DNA from: Enterovirga sp.
GTDB lineage: Bacteria; Pseudomonadota; Alphaproteobacteria; Rhizobiales; Beijerinckiaceae
NCBI RefSeq assembly: GCF_028290205.1
Contig: NZ_JAQGKF010000147.1
Location: 1 to 43,735, forward strand
DNA length: 43,735 bases
Direction of reading: 5' to 3'
The notes beneath the pieces are model-generated. The model saw nothing but the letters and a program-made list of their open reading frames with translations, had not been told where the DNA came from and searched no databases. The position numbers and the translations under genes were made by a program. The stretch's first letter is position 1. Every line of letters starts with the position of its first letter. Below are positions 17,523 to 28,300 of this stretch, piece by piece.

Positions 17523-18464
17523 TCAGCGACGCCGGCCGAAATCGGGCTCCGGCGTTTCCTGCCCTTGCGAGATGATGCCGCGCCGAATGGCGCGGGTGCG
17601 GGTGAAGAGGTCGAACAGGGCGTCGCCATCCCCCCACCTGATCGCCTTGGCCAGGACCGCGATGTCCTCGTTCAGCCGGCCCAGCATCTCCAACACGGCC
17701 GGGCGGTTGTGGAGAAAGACGTCGCGCCACATGGTCGGGTCGGAGGCCGCGATGCGAGTGAAGTCCCGGAAGCCGCCGGCCGAGAACTTGATCACCTCCG
17801 ACTGCGTCACCGTCTCGAGATCGGCCGCGGTGCCCACGATGTTGTAGGCGATCAGGTGCGGCACGTGGCTCGTGATCGCCAGCACCAGGTCGTGGTGCTC
17901 GGCGCTCATGCGCTCGACCTCGGCGCCCATGGCGGTCCAGACCGCCTCGACGCGGCCGATCGCGGCCTCGTCCGTCCCCTCGGGCGGGGTCAGGATGCAC
18001 CAGCGTCGCTGGAACAGGGTCGCGAAGCCGGCATCCGGCCCGGAATATTCGGTGCCGGCCACGGGATGGGCCGGGACCAGGTGCACGTCCGGCCGCAGAT
18101 GGGGCTTGAGCTGCGCGATCACCGACGCCTTCACCGAGCCGGTGTCGGACAGGATGGCGCCCGGCTTCAGGCACGGCCCGATCTGCGCCCCGACGGCGTC
18201 GCAGGCGCCCACAGGGACGCACAGGATGACGAGATCGGCCTCGGCGACGCCCTGCGCGACATCGAGCGTCTGCTCGTCGCCGAGTCCCAGCGCCCGGGCC
18301 CGCTCCACCACGGCGGGATCGCGGTCAATGCAGACGATGCGGCCGGCCACGCCCCGTTCGCGCGCCGCCCGGGCGATGGAGGAGCCGATCAGGCCGATGC
18401 CGACGATGGCGAGCCGTCCGACGACCGGCTCGGCCAGAGGGGGACCGAGCGCGCCCGCGCTCAC
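17523..18464 (-). CDS. tyrC: prephenate/arogenate dehydrogenase
   Basis: [21 protein letters not shown] Rossmann motif, [39 protein letters not shown]. Confidence 0.92.
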   Translation of the reverse strand: MSAGALGPPLAEPVVGRLAIVGIGLIGSSIARAARERGVAGRIVCIDRDPAVVERARALGLGDEQTLDVAQGVAEADLVILCVPVGACDAVGAQIGPCLKPGAILSDTGSVKASVIAQLKPHLRPDVHLVPAHPVAGTEYSGPDAGFATLFQRRWCILTPPEGTDEAAIGRVEAVWTAMGAEVERMSAEHHDLVLAITSHVPHLIAYNIVGTAADLETVTQSEVIKFSAGGFRDFTRIAASDPTMWRDVFLHNRPAVLEMLGRLNEDIAVLAKAIRWGDGDALFDLFTRTRAIRRGIISQGQETPEPDFGRRR

Positions 18465-19594
18465 GAGTTGACCGGGCTCCGGCCCATGAACTCTGCCAGC
18501 GCCTCGAGGACGAGCGTGTTCGCCTCCGCCGTGCCGACCGTCATCCGCAGCGCGTCCGGCAGGCCATAGGCCCGCACGGCCCGGAGCACGAGCCCGCGCG
18601 CCGACAGGAAGGAATCGGCGTCCGCGGCGGTGCGGCCGGGCTCCCGCGGAAAATGGATCAGGAGGAAGTTGCCGACGCTCGGCGTGACCCGCAGCCCGAC
18701 CGCCGCGATGCCGGCGGCGAGCTTGGGCAGCCAGGTGTCGTTGTGGGCGAGGGAGGCCGCGAGGTGGGCCTCGTCCGCGATGGCGGCGGCGCCGGCCGCG
18801 ATGGCCGGGGCGTTGACGTTGAACGGGCCGCGAATGCGGTTCAGCGCGTCTACGACCCGCTCCGGTCCGACCATCCAGCCGAGCCGGAGAGCGGCGAGGC
18901 CGTGGATCTTCGAGAAGGTCCGCGTCATCACGACGTTCGGAGCGGTGAGCGCGAGCTCGAGTCCGGACGCATAGTCGTTGCTGCGGACATATTCCGCGTA
19001 GGCCGCATCCAGCACCAGCAGCACATGCGGGGGCAGCCCGGCATGCAGGCGCTTCACCTCGTCGAACGGCAGGTAGGTGCCGGTCGGGTTGTTGGGGTTC
19101 GCCAGGTAGACGATCCGGGTCTTCTCGGTGACCCGCGACAGGTAGGCATCCACATCGGCCGTGAGATCGGTCTCCTCGGCCTCCACGGGCACGCCGCCCG
19201 CACCCATGATGTTGATCTTGTAGACTAGAAAGCCGTGGCGGCTGTAGAGCCCCTCGTCGCCGGGGCCGATGAAGGTGTTGGTGATGAGCGCCAGAAGCTC
19301 GTCCGAGCCCGTGCCGCAGATGATGCGGGCCGGATCGATCCCGTATTTCCGGCCGATCGCCTGGCGCAGGGCGGTGGCGCCGCCGTCCGGATAGATCGCC
19401 AGGCTCTCGGCCGTGCCGCGAAAGGCTTCCACCGCCTTGGGGCTCGGTCCGAGCGGCGTCTCGTTGGACGACAGCTTGTAGACCTTGGCGACGCCCTCGA
19501 CATGGTCGCGGCCCGGCACGTAGGCGGCGATGTCGAGAATGCCGGGGCGGGGAACCGGCCCGGCGGGTGTCGCGGCGGCGAGTGAGGAGGGCAT
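18461..19594 (-). CDS. hisC: histidinol-phosphate aminotransferase
   Basis: [52 protein letters not shown]. 4-bp overlap with tyrC. Confidence 0.93.
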   Translation of the reverse strand: MPSSLAAATPAGPVPRPGILDIAAYVPGRDHVEGVAKVYKLSSNETPLGPSPKAVEAFRGTAESLAIYPDGGATALRQAIGRKYGIDPARIICGTGSDELLALITNTFIGPGDEGLYSRHGFLVYKINIMGAGGVPVEAEETDLTADVDAYLSRVTEKTRIVYLANPNNPTGTYLPFDEVKRLHAGLPPHVLLVLDAAYAEYVRSNDYASGLELALTAPNVVMTRTFSKIHGLAALRLGWMVGPERVVDALNRIRGPFNVNAPAIAAGAAAIADEAHLAASLAHNDTWLPKLAAGIAAVGLRVTPSVGNFLLIHFPREPGRTAADADSFLSARGLVLRAVRAYGLPDALRMTVGTAEANTLVLEALAEFMGRSPVNS

Positions 19595-19753
19595 CGCGAT
19601 CTTCTGCGGCAGGAGGGCGCCGCTCTAACCTACCGGGACCGGGATCGCACGCGCAAAGTCGAAGACCCGGCGGGCTCGCCTCCCTGGACAGTCCGGGTTA
19701 CGCATGCGGCGGCGCGCCATTCCGGCCGCGTCAGGGCAGGGGGAAAGCTTCCT

Positions 19754-20980
19754 GTGTCGATCGCCCGGGCGCCGGCGCCCTTGTCCCGGCGCAGTCTTTC
19801 CCTGGCGGTCGGCGGTCTCACCGTCACCCAGATCGTCGGCTGGGGCACCACCTTCCACATCCCGGCCGTGCTGTCCGGCCGCCTCGCCCGCGGCATCGGC
19901 CTTCCGGGGGAACTCATCTTCGGCGGCATCACGCTGATGCTGGTGGTGGCGGCCGCCATCGCCCCGGCGGTCGGGCGCGCGCTCGACCGGGACGGCGCCC
20001 GTCGCTGGATGGTGACCGGCTCCGTTCTGGCCGCGCTCGGTCTTGCGCTCCTGGCCGCGGCCGAGGGGCCGATCCTGTTCGCGGCCGCCTGGGTCGTGTT
20101 CGGGGCCGTGATGCCGCTGGCGCTGAACCAGAGCGCTTCCACGGCGCTGGTTCAGATCTCGCCCGCCTCCGCGCGCCGCGCCATCGCGCTCCTGCTGCTA
20201 CTCACAGGACTGTCCTCGACCATCGCCTGGCCCGTGCTGATCTCCCTTGATGCGGCCTTCGGCTGGCGGGTCACGCTGCTGATCCTGGCCGCCGTGCATC
20301 TTTTCGTCTGCGCGCCGCTCCACCTCCTGTGCCTTCCGGCCGGCCGGGTTCTGACGGAGGCTGCGCCCCTCGCGCCCCGGCCCGATGGCGAGCCCGGGCC
20401 GGGGGCCCCGGCCCCGATCCCCGGCGCCTTCGCTCTTGCCGCGGTCGCCTTCTCGCTCAGCGGCATGCTGACCTGGGGGCTGCCGCTGCACATGGTGGGC
20501 TTGCTGCAGGCCTATGGCCATGCCGAGACGGCGGCCGTCGCCATCGGCGCGCTGGTCGGACCGGGGCAGGTGCTGGCGCGCGCCTTCGAGATGCTGGGCG
20601 GCAGTCGAATCGGCATTCTGGAGGTCGGCGTCGGCGCCGCGCTCCTGATGCCGGTGGCTCTCGGAGTGCTGCTGCTCTGGGGCGCCTCGCCGCTCGGGGC
20701 GCTGGTGTTCTCGATCGGCTACGGCCTTTCGGCGGGCCTGATCTCGATTGTCCGAGCGGTGGCCCCGCTGCGGCTGTTCGGGGCGGCTGCCTACGCGGCC
20801 ATGCTGGGTCGGCTCAACGTGCCGCAGAACATCGCCTTCGCGGCCGCCCCGCTTGGCTTCGCGGTGATCCTCGAGCGGTTCGGGGCGGCGGCGCTTACGG
20901 GCCTGGCGCTCGCCGTGGCGCTGGTCTGCCTCGGCACGATGTGGCGGCTGGCGCGCCGGGCGGCGGCTCAGGCCGGCTGA
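19754..20980 (+). CDS. MFS transporter
   Basis: 12-TM-like hydrophobic protein; TQIVGWGTTFHIPAVLSGRLARGIGL; GTG start. Confidence 0.8.
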   Translation: MSIARAPAPLSRRSLSLAVGGLTVTQIVGWGTTFHIPAVLSGRLARGIGLPGELIFGGITLMLVVAAAIAPAVGRALDRDGARRWMVTGSVLAALGLALLAAAEGPILFAAAWVVFGAVMPLALNQSASTALVQISPASARRAIALLLLLTGLSSTIAWPVLISLDAAFGWRVTLLILAAVHLFVCAPLHLLCLPAGRVLTEAAPLAPRPDGEPGPGAPAPIPGAFALAAVAFSLSGMLTWGLPLHMVGLLQAYGHAETAAVAIGALVGPGQVLARAFEMLGGSRIGILEVGVGAALLMPVALGVLLLWGASPLGALVFSIGYGLSAGLISIVRAVAPLRLFGAAAYAAMLGRLNVPQNIAFAAAPLGFAVILERFGAAALTGLALAVALVCLGTMWRLARRAAAQAG

Positions 20981-21780
20981 CGGGCCCGGAGGGGCACCGG
21001 CTCGGGGTGGCTACCGACCGGGACGAGGTCGGAGACCGAGAGCCCGCCGGCGAGTTCGGCCGGATCCAGCTCCGCCGGGGCGGCGACCAGGCAGCTGCCC
21101 TCGGCCGCGGCCAGAACGGCGACGCCCGGGAGCCGGCCCGGGCCATCGGCGCTTCCCGCGCCGCCTTCGGCCGCGAACAGACGCACGGCGCCGAGCCCCT
21201 CGCCGGAGATCACGCGTGACAGCACCAGGAGCTGCGTCGGGGCCGGGTGGCCGGGCCGCTCGGTGAAGGGCAGCCGGGCGATCACCTTGGGGGCGTCCGC
21301 CGGCCGCAGGGCCCGCCACCATGCCCCTGGGGCCTGGCCCGGGGCGACGAGGCCGAGATCACCGCGCGACGCCGCCACGGCGGCCACAACCTCGGCGGCG
21401 CTCCCATGCGTGTGCAGCGGAACGGTGAAGCCGAAATGGAATCGGGCGCTGTCCCGCATCGCGCCGTCTCCGGCGGCGAGGTCGGCGTGGACCGCGAAGG
21501 GGGCCTGCACGTGCGTGAACGTGGAAATGATGACGCGCCAGATCGCCTCAGGTGCGTCGAAGGGGAGAAGGCCGCCGTGTCGGGCCGCCAGAACCCGCAT
21601 CATGGCGGCCTCGCGCTCGGGTCGGAAGGCTGAGCCCGAGGCGGCCGTGCCCTTGGTCGCAATCAGCCTGTCGATGATCTCGCCCCGCTCCATGAGGAGC
21701 CGGTGCATGCCCTCGTCGATGCGGTCGATCTCGCGACGGAGGGCTGCGAGGGCCGATGCTCCGGAGCCGCTTGCGTCCAT
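20968..21780 (-). CDS. chorismate mutase (AroQ-type) with C-terminal extra domain
   Basis: LAALRREIDRIDEGMHRLLMERGEIIDRLIATKG (CM type II helix) followed by about 180 aa with weak prephenate-dehydratase-like features. Start MDASGSG at 21780. Confidence 0.85.
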   Translation of the reverse strand: MDASGSGASALAALRREIDRIDEGMHRLLMERGEIIDRLIATKGTAASGSAFRPEREAAMMRVLAARHGGLLPFDAPEAIWRVIISTFTHVQAPFAVHADLAAGDGAMRDSARFHFGFTVPLHTHGSAAEVVAAVAASRGDLGLVAPGQAPGAWWRALRPADAPKVIARLPFTERPGHPAPTQLLVLSRVISGEGLGAVRLFAAEGGAGSADGPGRLPGVAVLAAAEGSCLVAAPAELDPAELAGGLSVSDLVPVGSHPEPVPLRARQPA

Positions 21781-21875
21781 TCTGCTGCCTTGCCGCGGGG
21801 GCGCTGTGGCCCGGGAGGTCAGGCCCTTTAGGTCCCGGTGGCGGTGCTGCCAAGTCGGCGGGCCGAGCCGATTCG

Positions 21876-21904
21876 TTGACTTGCCGGCGGCGATCACGAC
21901 ATGA
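21876..21904 (+). promoter_or_regulatory. putative metX promoter
   Basis: TTGACT (21876-21881), 17-bp spacer, ACATGA (21899-21904). Predicted TSS lies within a few nt of the ATG at 21914; no SD visible. Confidence 0.4.
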
Positions 21905-21913
21905 ACCGGCACC

Positions 21914-23092
21914 ATGAACGAGCACAGCTTCAGGGGACCGGCGCCGACGCACCGGTCCGAGGCGGATGAGCCGACCAGCCCCGTCCAGCGCTTCGCCGCG
22001 TCCGAAGCGCTGGTTCTGGATGCCGGCATCGCGCTCGGCCCCTGGCAGATCGCCTACCAGACCTATGGCGAGCTGAATCCGGACCGGTCCAACGCGGTGC
22101 TGGTGTGCCACGCCCTCACGGGCGACCAGCACGTCGCCAACATCCACCCGGTCACGGGCAAGCCGGGCTGGTGGGAAACGCTGGTCGGGCCCGGGCGGCC
22201 GATCGATACCGAGCGATTCTTCGTGATCTGCGCCAACGTCGTCGGCGGCTGCATGGGAACCACCGGGCCAGCCTCGGGCAACCCCGATTCGGGCCGCCCC
22301 TGGGCGCTCGACTTCCCGGTCGTGACCATCCGGGACATGGTGCGGGCCCAGAAGATGCTCATCGACCGGCTCGGCATCCCCAGCCTGTTCTGCGTGGTGG
22401 GCGGCTCCATGGGCGGGATGCAGGTCCTGCAATGGGCCGCGAGCTACCCGGACCGGGTCTTCGCCGCCATGCCGATCGCCACGGGCGCACGGCACTCGGC
22501 CCAGAACATCGCCTTCCACGAGGTCGGCCGGCAGGCCGTGATGGCCGATCCCGATTGGCGCCGCGGGCGCTATCTGGACGAGGGCGTGCGGCCGCGGAAG
22601 GGCCTCGCGGTCGCCCGCATGGGCGCGCACATCACCTATCTGTCCGAGGGCGCGCTGCACCGGAAGTTCGGCCGCACGCTGCAGGACCGGGACGCCCCGA
22701 CCTTCACCTTCGACGCGGACTTCCAGATCGAGAGCTACCTGCGCTACCAGGGCATCTCCTTCGTGGAACGCTTCGACCCGAACTCGTATCTCTACGTGAC
22801 GCGGGCGATGGATTATTTCGACCTTTCAGCAGATTACGGTGGAACGCTGGCCAATGCGTTCAGGGGGTCGCCGACGCGGTTCTGCGTGATCTCCTTCACG
22901 TCAGACTGGCTCTTTCCGACCCGCGACTCGCGCGCCATCGTGCATGCGCTGAACGCGGGCGGCGCCCAGGTCGGCTTCGTGGAGATCGAATCCGACAAGG
23001 GCCACGACGCCTTCCTGCTCGAGGAGCCTGAGATGTTCGCGGCGGCGCGCGGCTTCCTGGACGCCGCCGCTTCGGCCAGGGGCATCGCGTGA
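21914..23092 (+). CDS. metX: homoserine O-acetyltransferase
   Basis: [38 protein letters not shown] (GxSxGG nucleophile), GHDAFLLE. Confidence 0.95.
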   Translation: MNEHSFRGPAPTHRSEADEPTSPVQRFAASEALVLDAGIALGPWQIAYQTYGELNPDRSNAVLVCHALTGDQHVANIHPVTGKPGWWETLVGPGRPIDTERFFVICANVVGGCMGTTGPASGNPDSGRPWALDFPVVTIRDMVRAQKMLIDRLGIPSLFCVVGGSMGGMQVLQWAASYPDRVFAAMPIATGARHSAQNIAFHEVGRQAVMADPDWRRGRYLDEGVRPRKGLAVARMGAHITYLSEGALHRKFGRTLQDRDAPTFTFDADFQIESYLRYQGISFVERFDPNSYLYVTRAMDYFDLSADYGGTLANAFRGSPTRFCVISFTSDWLFPTRDSRAIVHALNAGGAQVGFVEIESDKGHDAFLLEEPEMFAAARGFLDAAASARGIA

Positions 23093-23775
23093 GCGGCGGG
23101 ACCCTCGGCCCCCCGCCCGTGAACTCCGCCGCCGTCGCCGCGTCAGCCCAGGGCCGGCAGGTCGGTGAGGGTCACCCCCGCAAGGACCACCTCCTGGTGG
23201 CCCGGATGGTGGAGCCCGGCTCGCGGGTGCTCGACGTCGGCTGCGGCGACGGGCTCCTGCTCGCGCTGCTGCGGCAGCGGCGCTCCGTCGACGGCCGCGG
23301 CATCGAGCTGTCCCGCGAGGGCGTCAGCCACTCCCTCGCCCGCGGGCTCGCCGTGATCCAGGGCGACGCCGACACCGACCTCGTCGATTACCCGGACGAC
23401 AGCTTCGACTACGTGATCCTGTCCCAGACCCTGCAGGCGACGCGGCAGCCGCGGGTGGTGCTGGAACACATGCTGCGCATCGGCCGCCGGGCGATCGTGT
23501 CGTTCCCGAATTTCGGCCACTGGCGCGTGCGCTACGAGATCGGGGTCCGCGGCCGCATGCCGGTGACGGAGAACCTGCCCCAGCCCTGGTACGACACCCC
23601 CAACATTCACTTCTGCACGATCCGGGACTTCGTCCGGCTCTGCCGCGAACTCGGCGTGCAGATCGAGCAGGCGCACGCGCTGGGCGCGAGTGGCGATCCC
23701 GTCCGGGTGAACCTGCCCTGGTGGGTCTGGAACCTGTTCGGCCAGCAGGGGATCTTCCTGCTGCGCCGAGGCTAA
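23089..23775 (+). CDS. metW: methionine biosynthesis protein MetW
   Basis: [74 protein letters not shown]. 4-bp overlap with metX. Confidence 0.95.
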   Translation: MSGGTLGPPPVNSAAVAASAQGRQVGEGHPRKDHLLVARMVEPGSRVLDVGCGDGLLLALLRQRRSVDGRGIELSREGVSHSLARGLAVIQGDADTDLVDYPDDSFDYVILSQTLQATRQPRVVLEHMLRIGRRAIVSFPNFGHWRVRYEIGVRGRMPVTENLPQPWYDTPNIHFCTIRDFVRLCRELGVQIEQAHALGASGDPVRVNLPWWVWNLFGQQGIFLLRRG

Positions 23776-23782
23776 GGCCTTC

Positions 23783-25456
23783 TCAGCGGGTCAGCCGCAT
23801 GGACCCGATGCCCTGGGCGATCTTCTTGAAGGCGGCCACGAGGGCGGTCGAGTCGTTGGCCACGAAGCTGTAATCGCTGCCCGAGGCGCAGTTCTGCAGC
23901 AGCGACAGGCCCTGAGCGTCGATCGGGTCGGTGCTCGTGCTGAACCCGACCGTGTAAACGATGACCTTCTTGGCCTTGGCGTTGGTGCAGGCATCGAGCA
24001 GGAGTTCGTCGATGGCGGCGCGGCCGTCGGCGCTGGTCGTGAGGTTGGTGCGGCCGGTCTTGAAGCGCGAATTCGCGGCCGCCGCATCCGTGCCATCGGC
24101 GTTCTGGAAGTAGCCGTAGGCCGAGTACTGGGACTTTCCGAGCACGCGCGAATCGCCGCTCCAGGTGTTCGTGCCGTCGGTCATCAGCACGATCACCTTG
24201 CTGTAATTCGTGGCGTCGTAGGCGGCCGGGGGGCCGGCCTGGGAGCTGAAGACGCTGGTGGGAGAGATCGTGCGCCAGCCCCACATGAAGCCCTCATGGA
24301 CGTTGGTCTGGCCTTCGGGTTGGAGGGCCGTGATTTCCGTCTTCAGCGTCGCCTGGGCCGTGCCGAGCTGGGACAGGGGCCGGGAGGTGCAGGACCAGTT
24401 CGGGCCGTAGGCGCTGGTCCTGGCGTTGGTCGGCGTCTTGTACTTGCAGGCCTGGGTCATGCGGGTCGAGGCGGCGGCGTCGTTCTGGCAGGTGCCGCTG
24501 CTGGACGTGCCGTCGTCCAGGTACGAGTTCGTGTTGGTCGTGTCCTGGCAGGTTTGCGAGCTGCCGCTCGAGCAGCTCTTGGTGTTGCTGACTTCGTCGG
24601 GCGCGAAGAGCGGCAGGATCAGTCCGGCAGGGTGGCTCGTCGAAACGGCTTCATCCGTCACGTTGTAGGGATAGACCGGGGACTCGACGCAGCCGCGCCA
24701 GTCCCAAGCCGGATCGACGGTCTTCAGCTTTTCGAACAGCGACAGGCGGCTCGTGAAACCCTGTCCGCTGCGGCCCGTGATGTACTGCCAGTGAAGCGGG
24801 CTCGCCGCCGTGGTGTCGAGCCAGGCCGCGCTGCGCTGGGCCGCCGGGATCGCGACCGAGGCCGCGAAGGGCACCAGGGACATGCGGACATGGCCCGGAA
24901 GAGCCCCGGCCGTGTACATGAAGTCCACGAAATCCTTGGCGGCCGTCTTGGCGGCATCCATCTTGGTCTGGCCGTTGCCGCCGGCCCTGGCCATGGAGCC
25001 GGTCGTGTCGAGCACGAGGGCGATCTCGAAAAACTGCTCGCTCGCTGAACAGGTCGCGTCGGCTGCCACCACGACGGTGTCGTGGCTCACGATCTTCATG
25101 AAGGCCGTCGGATAGGTGGAGGCGGTCTGGAGCCTGACGTTGCGCGGCGAGTTGATGACCTGAAGGTCGGTCACCGAGACCGCCCGGCTCGTGACCTGCT
25201 TGGCGAGGTTCGACTCGGCCAGCGTGCGCAGTTCGGCGACGGTGAGGGTCGCGGGGGCCTTGCACAGGCTCAGCGTTGTCGAGTCGGTGGCGGCCTGCAG
25301 GACCGTCTGCAAACCGGCGGCGCCGGAATAGTCGATGGCGGCTCCGGCCGCCACCAGGATGGGCGTCAGCGCCAAGCCAAAGATGATCCCGACATTGCCG
25401 GCACGGGACCGAAGAAAGCGCTGGAACACGGAGCGGGGCAGTGTGCGGACGGACAT
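23783..25456 (-). CDS. vWA-domain pilus-assembly/TadG-like protein
   Basis: RSRAGNVGIIFGLALTPILVAAGAAIDYSGA (TadE/G N-terminus) plus vWA MIDAS FEIALVLDTTGSMA and VIVLMTDGTNTWSGDSR. Confidence 0.88.
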   Translation of the reverse strand: MSVRTLPRSVFQRFLRSRAGNVGIIFGLALTPILVAAGAAIDYSGAAGLQTVLQAATDSTTLSLCKAPATLTVAELRTLAESNLAKQVTSRAVSVTDLQVINSPRNVRLQTASTYPTAFMKIVSHDTVVVAADATCSASEQFFEIALVLDTTGSMARAGGNGQTKMDAAKTAAKDFVDFMYTAGALPGHVRMSLVPFAASVAIPAAQRSAAWLDTTAASPLHWQYITGRSGQGFTSRLSLFEKLKTVDPAWDWRGCVESPVYPYNVTDEAVSTSHPAGLILPLFAPDEVSNTKSCSSGSSQTCQDTTNTNSYLDDGTSSSGTCQNDAAASTRMTQACKYKTPTNARTSAYGPNWSCTSRPLSQLGTAQATLKTEITALQPEGQTNVHEGFMWGWRTISPTSVFSSQAGPPAAYDATNYSKVIVLMTDGTNTWSGDSRVLGKSQYSAYGYFQNADGTDAAAANSRFKTGRTNLTTSADGRAAIDELLLDACTNAKAKKVIVYTVGFSTSTDPIDAQGLSLLQNCASGSDYSFVANDSTALVAAFKKIAQGIGSMRLTR

Positions 25457-25516
25457 CGGGTCGCCTCCATCCGGCGGCAGAACCCCGGTCTGGCACCTCC
25501 GCCTAGCGGAATTGTT

Positions 25517-25545
25517 TTACACTTGCGTTCGGTCGATTGCTCAAA
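25517..25545 (-). promoter_or_regulatory. putative promoter of the vWA/TadG-like gene
   Basis: Minus strand TTGAGC (25545-25540), 17-bp spacer, TGTAAA (25522-25517) in a locally AT-rich stretch. Confidence 0.4.
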
Positions 25546-25558
25546 TGCGAGGCGATCG

Positions 25559-26536
25559 TCAGCCGCCCGTGGACATCGGGTGAAGGTCGCGCACCATCCC
25601 CTTCAGGCGTTCGTCCAGCACGTGCGTGTAGATCTGGGTGGTGGCGATGTCGGCATGGCCGAGCAGTTCTTGCACGATCCGGAGGTCCGCCCCGTTCTGA
25701 AGCAGGTGGCTGGCAAAGGCGTGGCGCAGCACGTGCGGGCTCACCTTCTCGGCCCGCAGACCCGACGCCCCGGCCAGGGCCTTCAGATCGCGGGCGAACG
25801 CCTGTCGCGTGAGGTGGCCGCTCTCCGACTCGGCCGGGAATAGCCAGGGCCCGGGCCTTGCGCCGGAGAGGTCGAGCCAGCGCCGCGCCACCTCGCGGGC
25901 CGCCTCCGTCAGGGGAACGAGGCGCTCCTTGCGGCCCTTGCCCCGCACGATGATGAAGCGCTCGCGGGCCCGCGCCGCGGCCCGCGGCAGGCTGATCAGC
26001 TCCGAGACCCGCAGCCCGGTCGCGTAGAGGAGCTCGACGAGGCACAGAAGCCGCACCGCCTGGGCCCTGGAGCCCGGGCTTGCATCGGGATTGTCCGCCC
26101 CCTCCCGGGCCGTGGCGAGAAGCCGGTCGACCTCCTCCACCGACAGGATCTTGGGCAGGCCGCGGCCGCGTTTCGGCCCGGCCGTCGAGGCGGTCGGATC
26201 GCCGGAGGCGTGCCCTTCGGCGTAGAGGAACTTGTGGAACTGCCGCACGGCCGAGAGGCGGCGGGCGGCCGAGGACGGCGCCAGCCCGCGGGCCGACAAC
26301 CCGGCCAGGTAGGCCCGGATCGCAGCCGGCTCCACGGCGGCCACCGGACCCTCGATCGCCTCCAGGTAGTCGGCGAGGTCTCGGCCATAGGCGTCGAGCG
26401 TGTTCTTGGCGGCGCCGCGCTCCGCCGCCAGCATGTCCAGAAACAGGCTGGCCAGGCGGCCGTTGCTCGGGATCGGGGTCAATGCGGTCTCACGAAAGGT
26501 GGCCTGCGCCGGCCCGCATGATACATGCAAGCGCAT
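25559..26536 (-). CDS. xerD: site-specific tyrosine recombinase XerD
   Basis: [71 protein letters not shown]. Start MRLHVSCGP at 26536; alternative starts possible. Confidence 0.92.
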   Translation of the reverse strand: MRLHVSCGPAQATFRETALTPIPSNGRLASLFLDMLAAERGAAKNTLDAYGRDLADYLEAIEGPVAAVEPAAIRAYLAGLSARGLAPSSAARRLSAVRQFHKFLYAEGHASGDPTASTAGPKRGRGLPKILSVEEVDRLLATAREGADNPDASPGSRAQAVRLLCLVELLYATGLRVSELISLPRAAARARERFIIVRGKGRKERLVPLTEAAREVARRWLDLSGARPGPWLFPAESESGHLTRQAFARDLKALAGASGLRAEKVSPHVLRHAFASHLLQNGADLRIVQELLGHADIATTQIYTHVLDERLKGMVRDLHPMSTGG

Positions 26537-27155
26537 GGACAAAGTCCTGCCACCCGAGGCCTCCGAGCCGCTCGCTGCCACCGCCGCCGGTGTGCTCGGC
26601 GCGTCGGGCACCGGGCTTGTCGAGCGGCTCGGCGGGCGCTCGGTGGTGCTGGTCGGGCTGATGGGAGCGGGCAAGAGCACGATCGGCCGCAGGCTCGCCC
26701 TGCGCACCGGGCTGCCGTTCTACGACGCCGACACCGAGATCGAGACCGCGGCCGGGATGCCGATTGCCGACATCTTCACGATCTACGGAGAGCCGGCCTT
26801 CCGGGACGGCGAGCGCCGGGTCATCTCCCGGCTGCTCGAGGGCCCGCCCATCGTGCTCGCGACCGGCGGGGGCGCCTATATGGACCCAGAGACCCGGGCC
26901 CGGATCAGGGAGAGCGCCATCTCGGTCTGGCTCAAGGCCGATCACGAGACCCTGATGCGCCGTGTCCGGAAGCGCTCGCACCGGCCTCTTCTGCAGACCG
27001 CCGATCCGGACGCGACCATGCGGCGGCTCATGGCCGAACGCGACCCGGTCTACGCCCAGGCGGACGTGACCGTGCTGTCGCGCGATTCCACCCAGGACAG
27101 GGTCGTCCAGGACGTTCTCGCCGCCCTTTCAACGTTTATGTCAGCCGAGGTTTGA
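26535..27155 (+). CDS. aroK: shikimate kinase
   Basis: [52 protein letters not shown]. Confidence 0.94.
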   Translation: MDKVLPPEASEPLAATAAGVLGASGTGLVERLGGRSVVLVGLMGAGKSTIGRRLALRTGLPFYDADTEIETAAGMPIADIFTIYGEPAFRDGERRVISRLLEGPPIVLATGGGAYMDPETRARIRESAISVWLKADHETLMRRVRKRSHRPLLQTADPDATMRRLMAERDPVYAQADVTVLSRDSTQDRVVQDVLAALSTFMSAEV

Positions 27156-27157
27156 GC

Positions 27158-28300
27158 ATGTCCGCCGCAACGGCGTCCCCCGCCCCGGAGGTGGTTCATG
27201 TCGGTCTCGGCGAGCGCGCCTACGACATCCTGATTGGCCGCGATGCGCTCCGGGCGGGCGAGGCCCGGCTCGCGGCGCTCGGGGCCCGGGCGGCCGCGCT
27301 CGTGACCGACACGCACGTGGCGGCGCTGCACGGCGTGGCCGTGACGCGGCGCCTCGAGGCGGCCGGGCTGCGGGTCGTGCCCTGCAGCGTGCCGCCGGGG
27401 GAGGGGTCCAAGAGCTTCAGCGAGCTGGCCCGAGTCACCGACAGGCTGCTGGAAGGCCGCATCGAGCGCGGGGACCTCGTGGTCGCGCTGGGCGGCGGCG
27501 TCGTGGGCGACCTCGCCGGCTTCGCGGCCGCCATTCTGCGGCGCGGCGTGCGGCTGGTGCAGATCCCGACCTCGCTGCTGGCGCAGGTCGATTCGTCCGT
27601 GGGCGGCAAGACCGGCATCAACACGGCGGCCGGCAAGAACCTGGTCGGCGCCTTCCACCAGCCCTCGCTCGTGATTGCCGACACCTCCCTGCTGGACACG
27701 CTGCCGGCGCGCGAGCTGCGGGCGGGCTATGCCGAGATCGTCAAATACGGGCTCATCGACGACCCCGGCTTCTTCGGCTGGTGCGAGGCGAACGGCCGGG
27801 CCGTGCTGGCGGGCGGCCCCGAGCGGGACCATGCAGTCGCCGTGAGCTGCCGGGCCAAGGCCGCCGTGGTGGTGGAGGACGAACGCGAGGAGGGCCGTCG
27901 CGCGCTGCTCAATCTCGGCCACACATTTGGCCATGCCCTCGAGCGCATCGTCCGCTACGACGGCGCCCGGCTGGTCCACGGCGAGGCGGTGGCGATCGGC
28001 CTCGTCCTGGCCTTCCGGTTCTCGGCCGCGCGCGGGCTGTGCGACGCGGCCGAGGCGGACCGCGTGGCCCGCCATCTCGCCTCCCTCGGGCTCCCGACAG
28101 GGCTCTCCGACGTTCCGGGCGGCTTCGGGTCGCCCGAGGCGCTGCTCGACGCCATGGCGCAGGACAAGAAGGTCAAGGCCGGCCGGCTCACCTTTATCCT
28201 GGCGCGCGGCATCGGCCGCAGCTTCGTGGCCGAGGGCGTCCCCGGCGCCGACGTTCTGGCGTTCCTGGCCGCGGAGGCTGCGCGAGGCTCCGCCCCGTGA
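27158..28300 (+). CDS. aroB: 3-dehydroquinate synthase
   Basis: [62 protein letters not shown]. Confidence 0.96.
   Translation: MSAATASPAPEVVHVGLGERAYDILIGRDALRAGEARLAALGARAAALVTDTHVAALHGVAVTRRLEAAGLRVVPCSVPPGEGSKSFSELARVTDRLLEGRIERGDLVVALGGGVVGDLAGFAAAILRRGVRLVQIPTSLLAQVDSSVGGKTGINTAAGKNLVGAFHQPSLVIADTSLLDTLPARELRAGYAEIVKYGLIDDPGFFGWCEANGRAVLAGGPERDHAVAVSCRAKAAVVVEDEREEGRRALLNLGHTFGHALERIVRYDGARLVHGEAVAIGLVLAFRFSAARGLCDAAEADRVARHLASLGLPTGLSDVPGGFGSPEALLDAMAQDKKVKAGRLTFILARGIGRSFVAEGVPGADVLAFLAAEAARGSAP

Noticed and set aside
21781-21913. SAM-II riboswitch upstream of metX
   Set aside because: No recognisable SAM-II core (GUGAUUUG...CGCUAAA) on either strand by eye; a covariance-model scan is needed to be certain.
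25559-26536. Tyrosine recombinase as a sign of a mobile element
   Set aside because: Motifs and context (next to aroKB) fit housekeeping XerD. No attachment-site repeats, tRNA or phage genes nearby.
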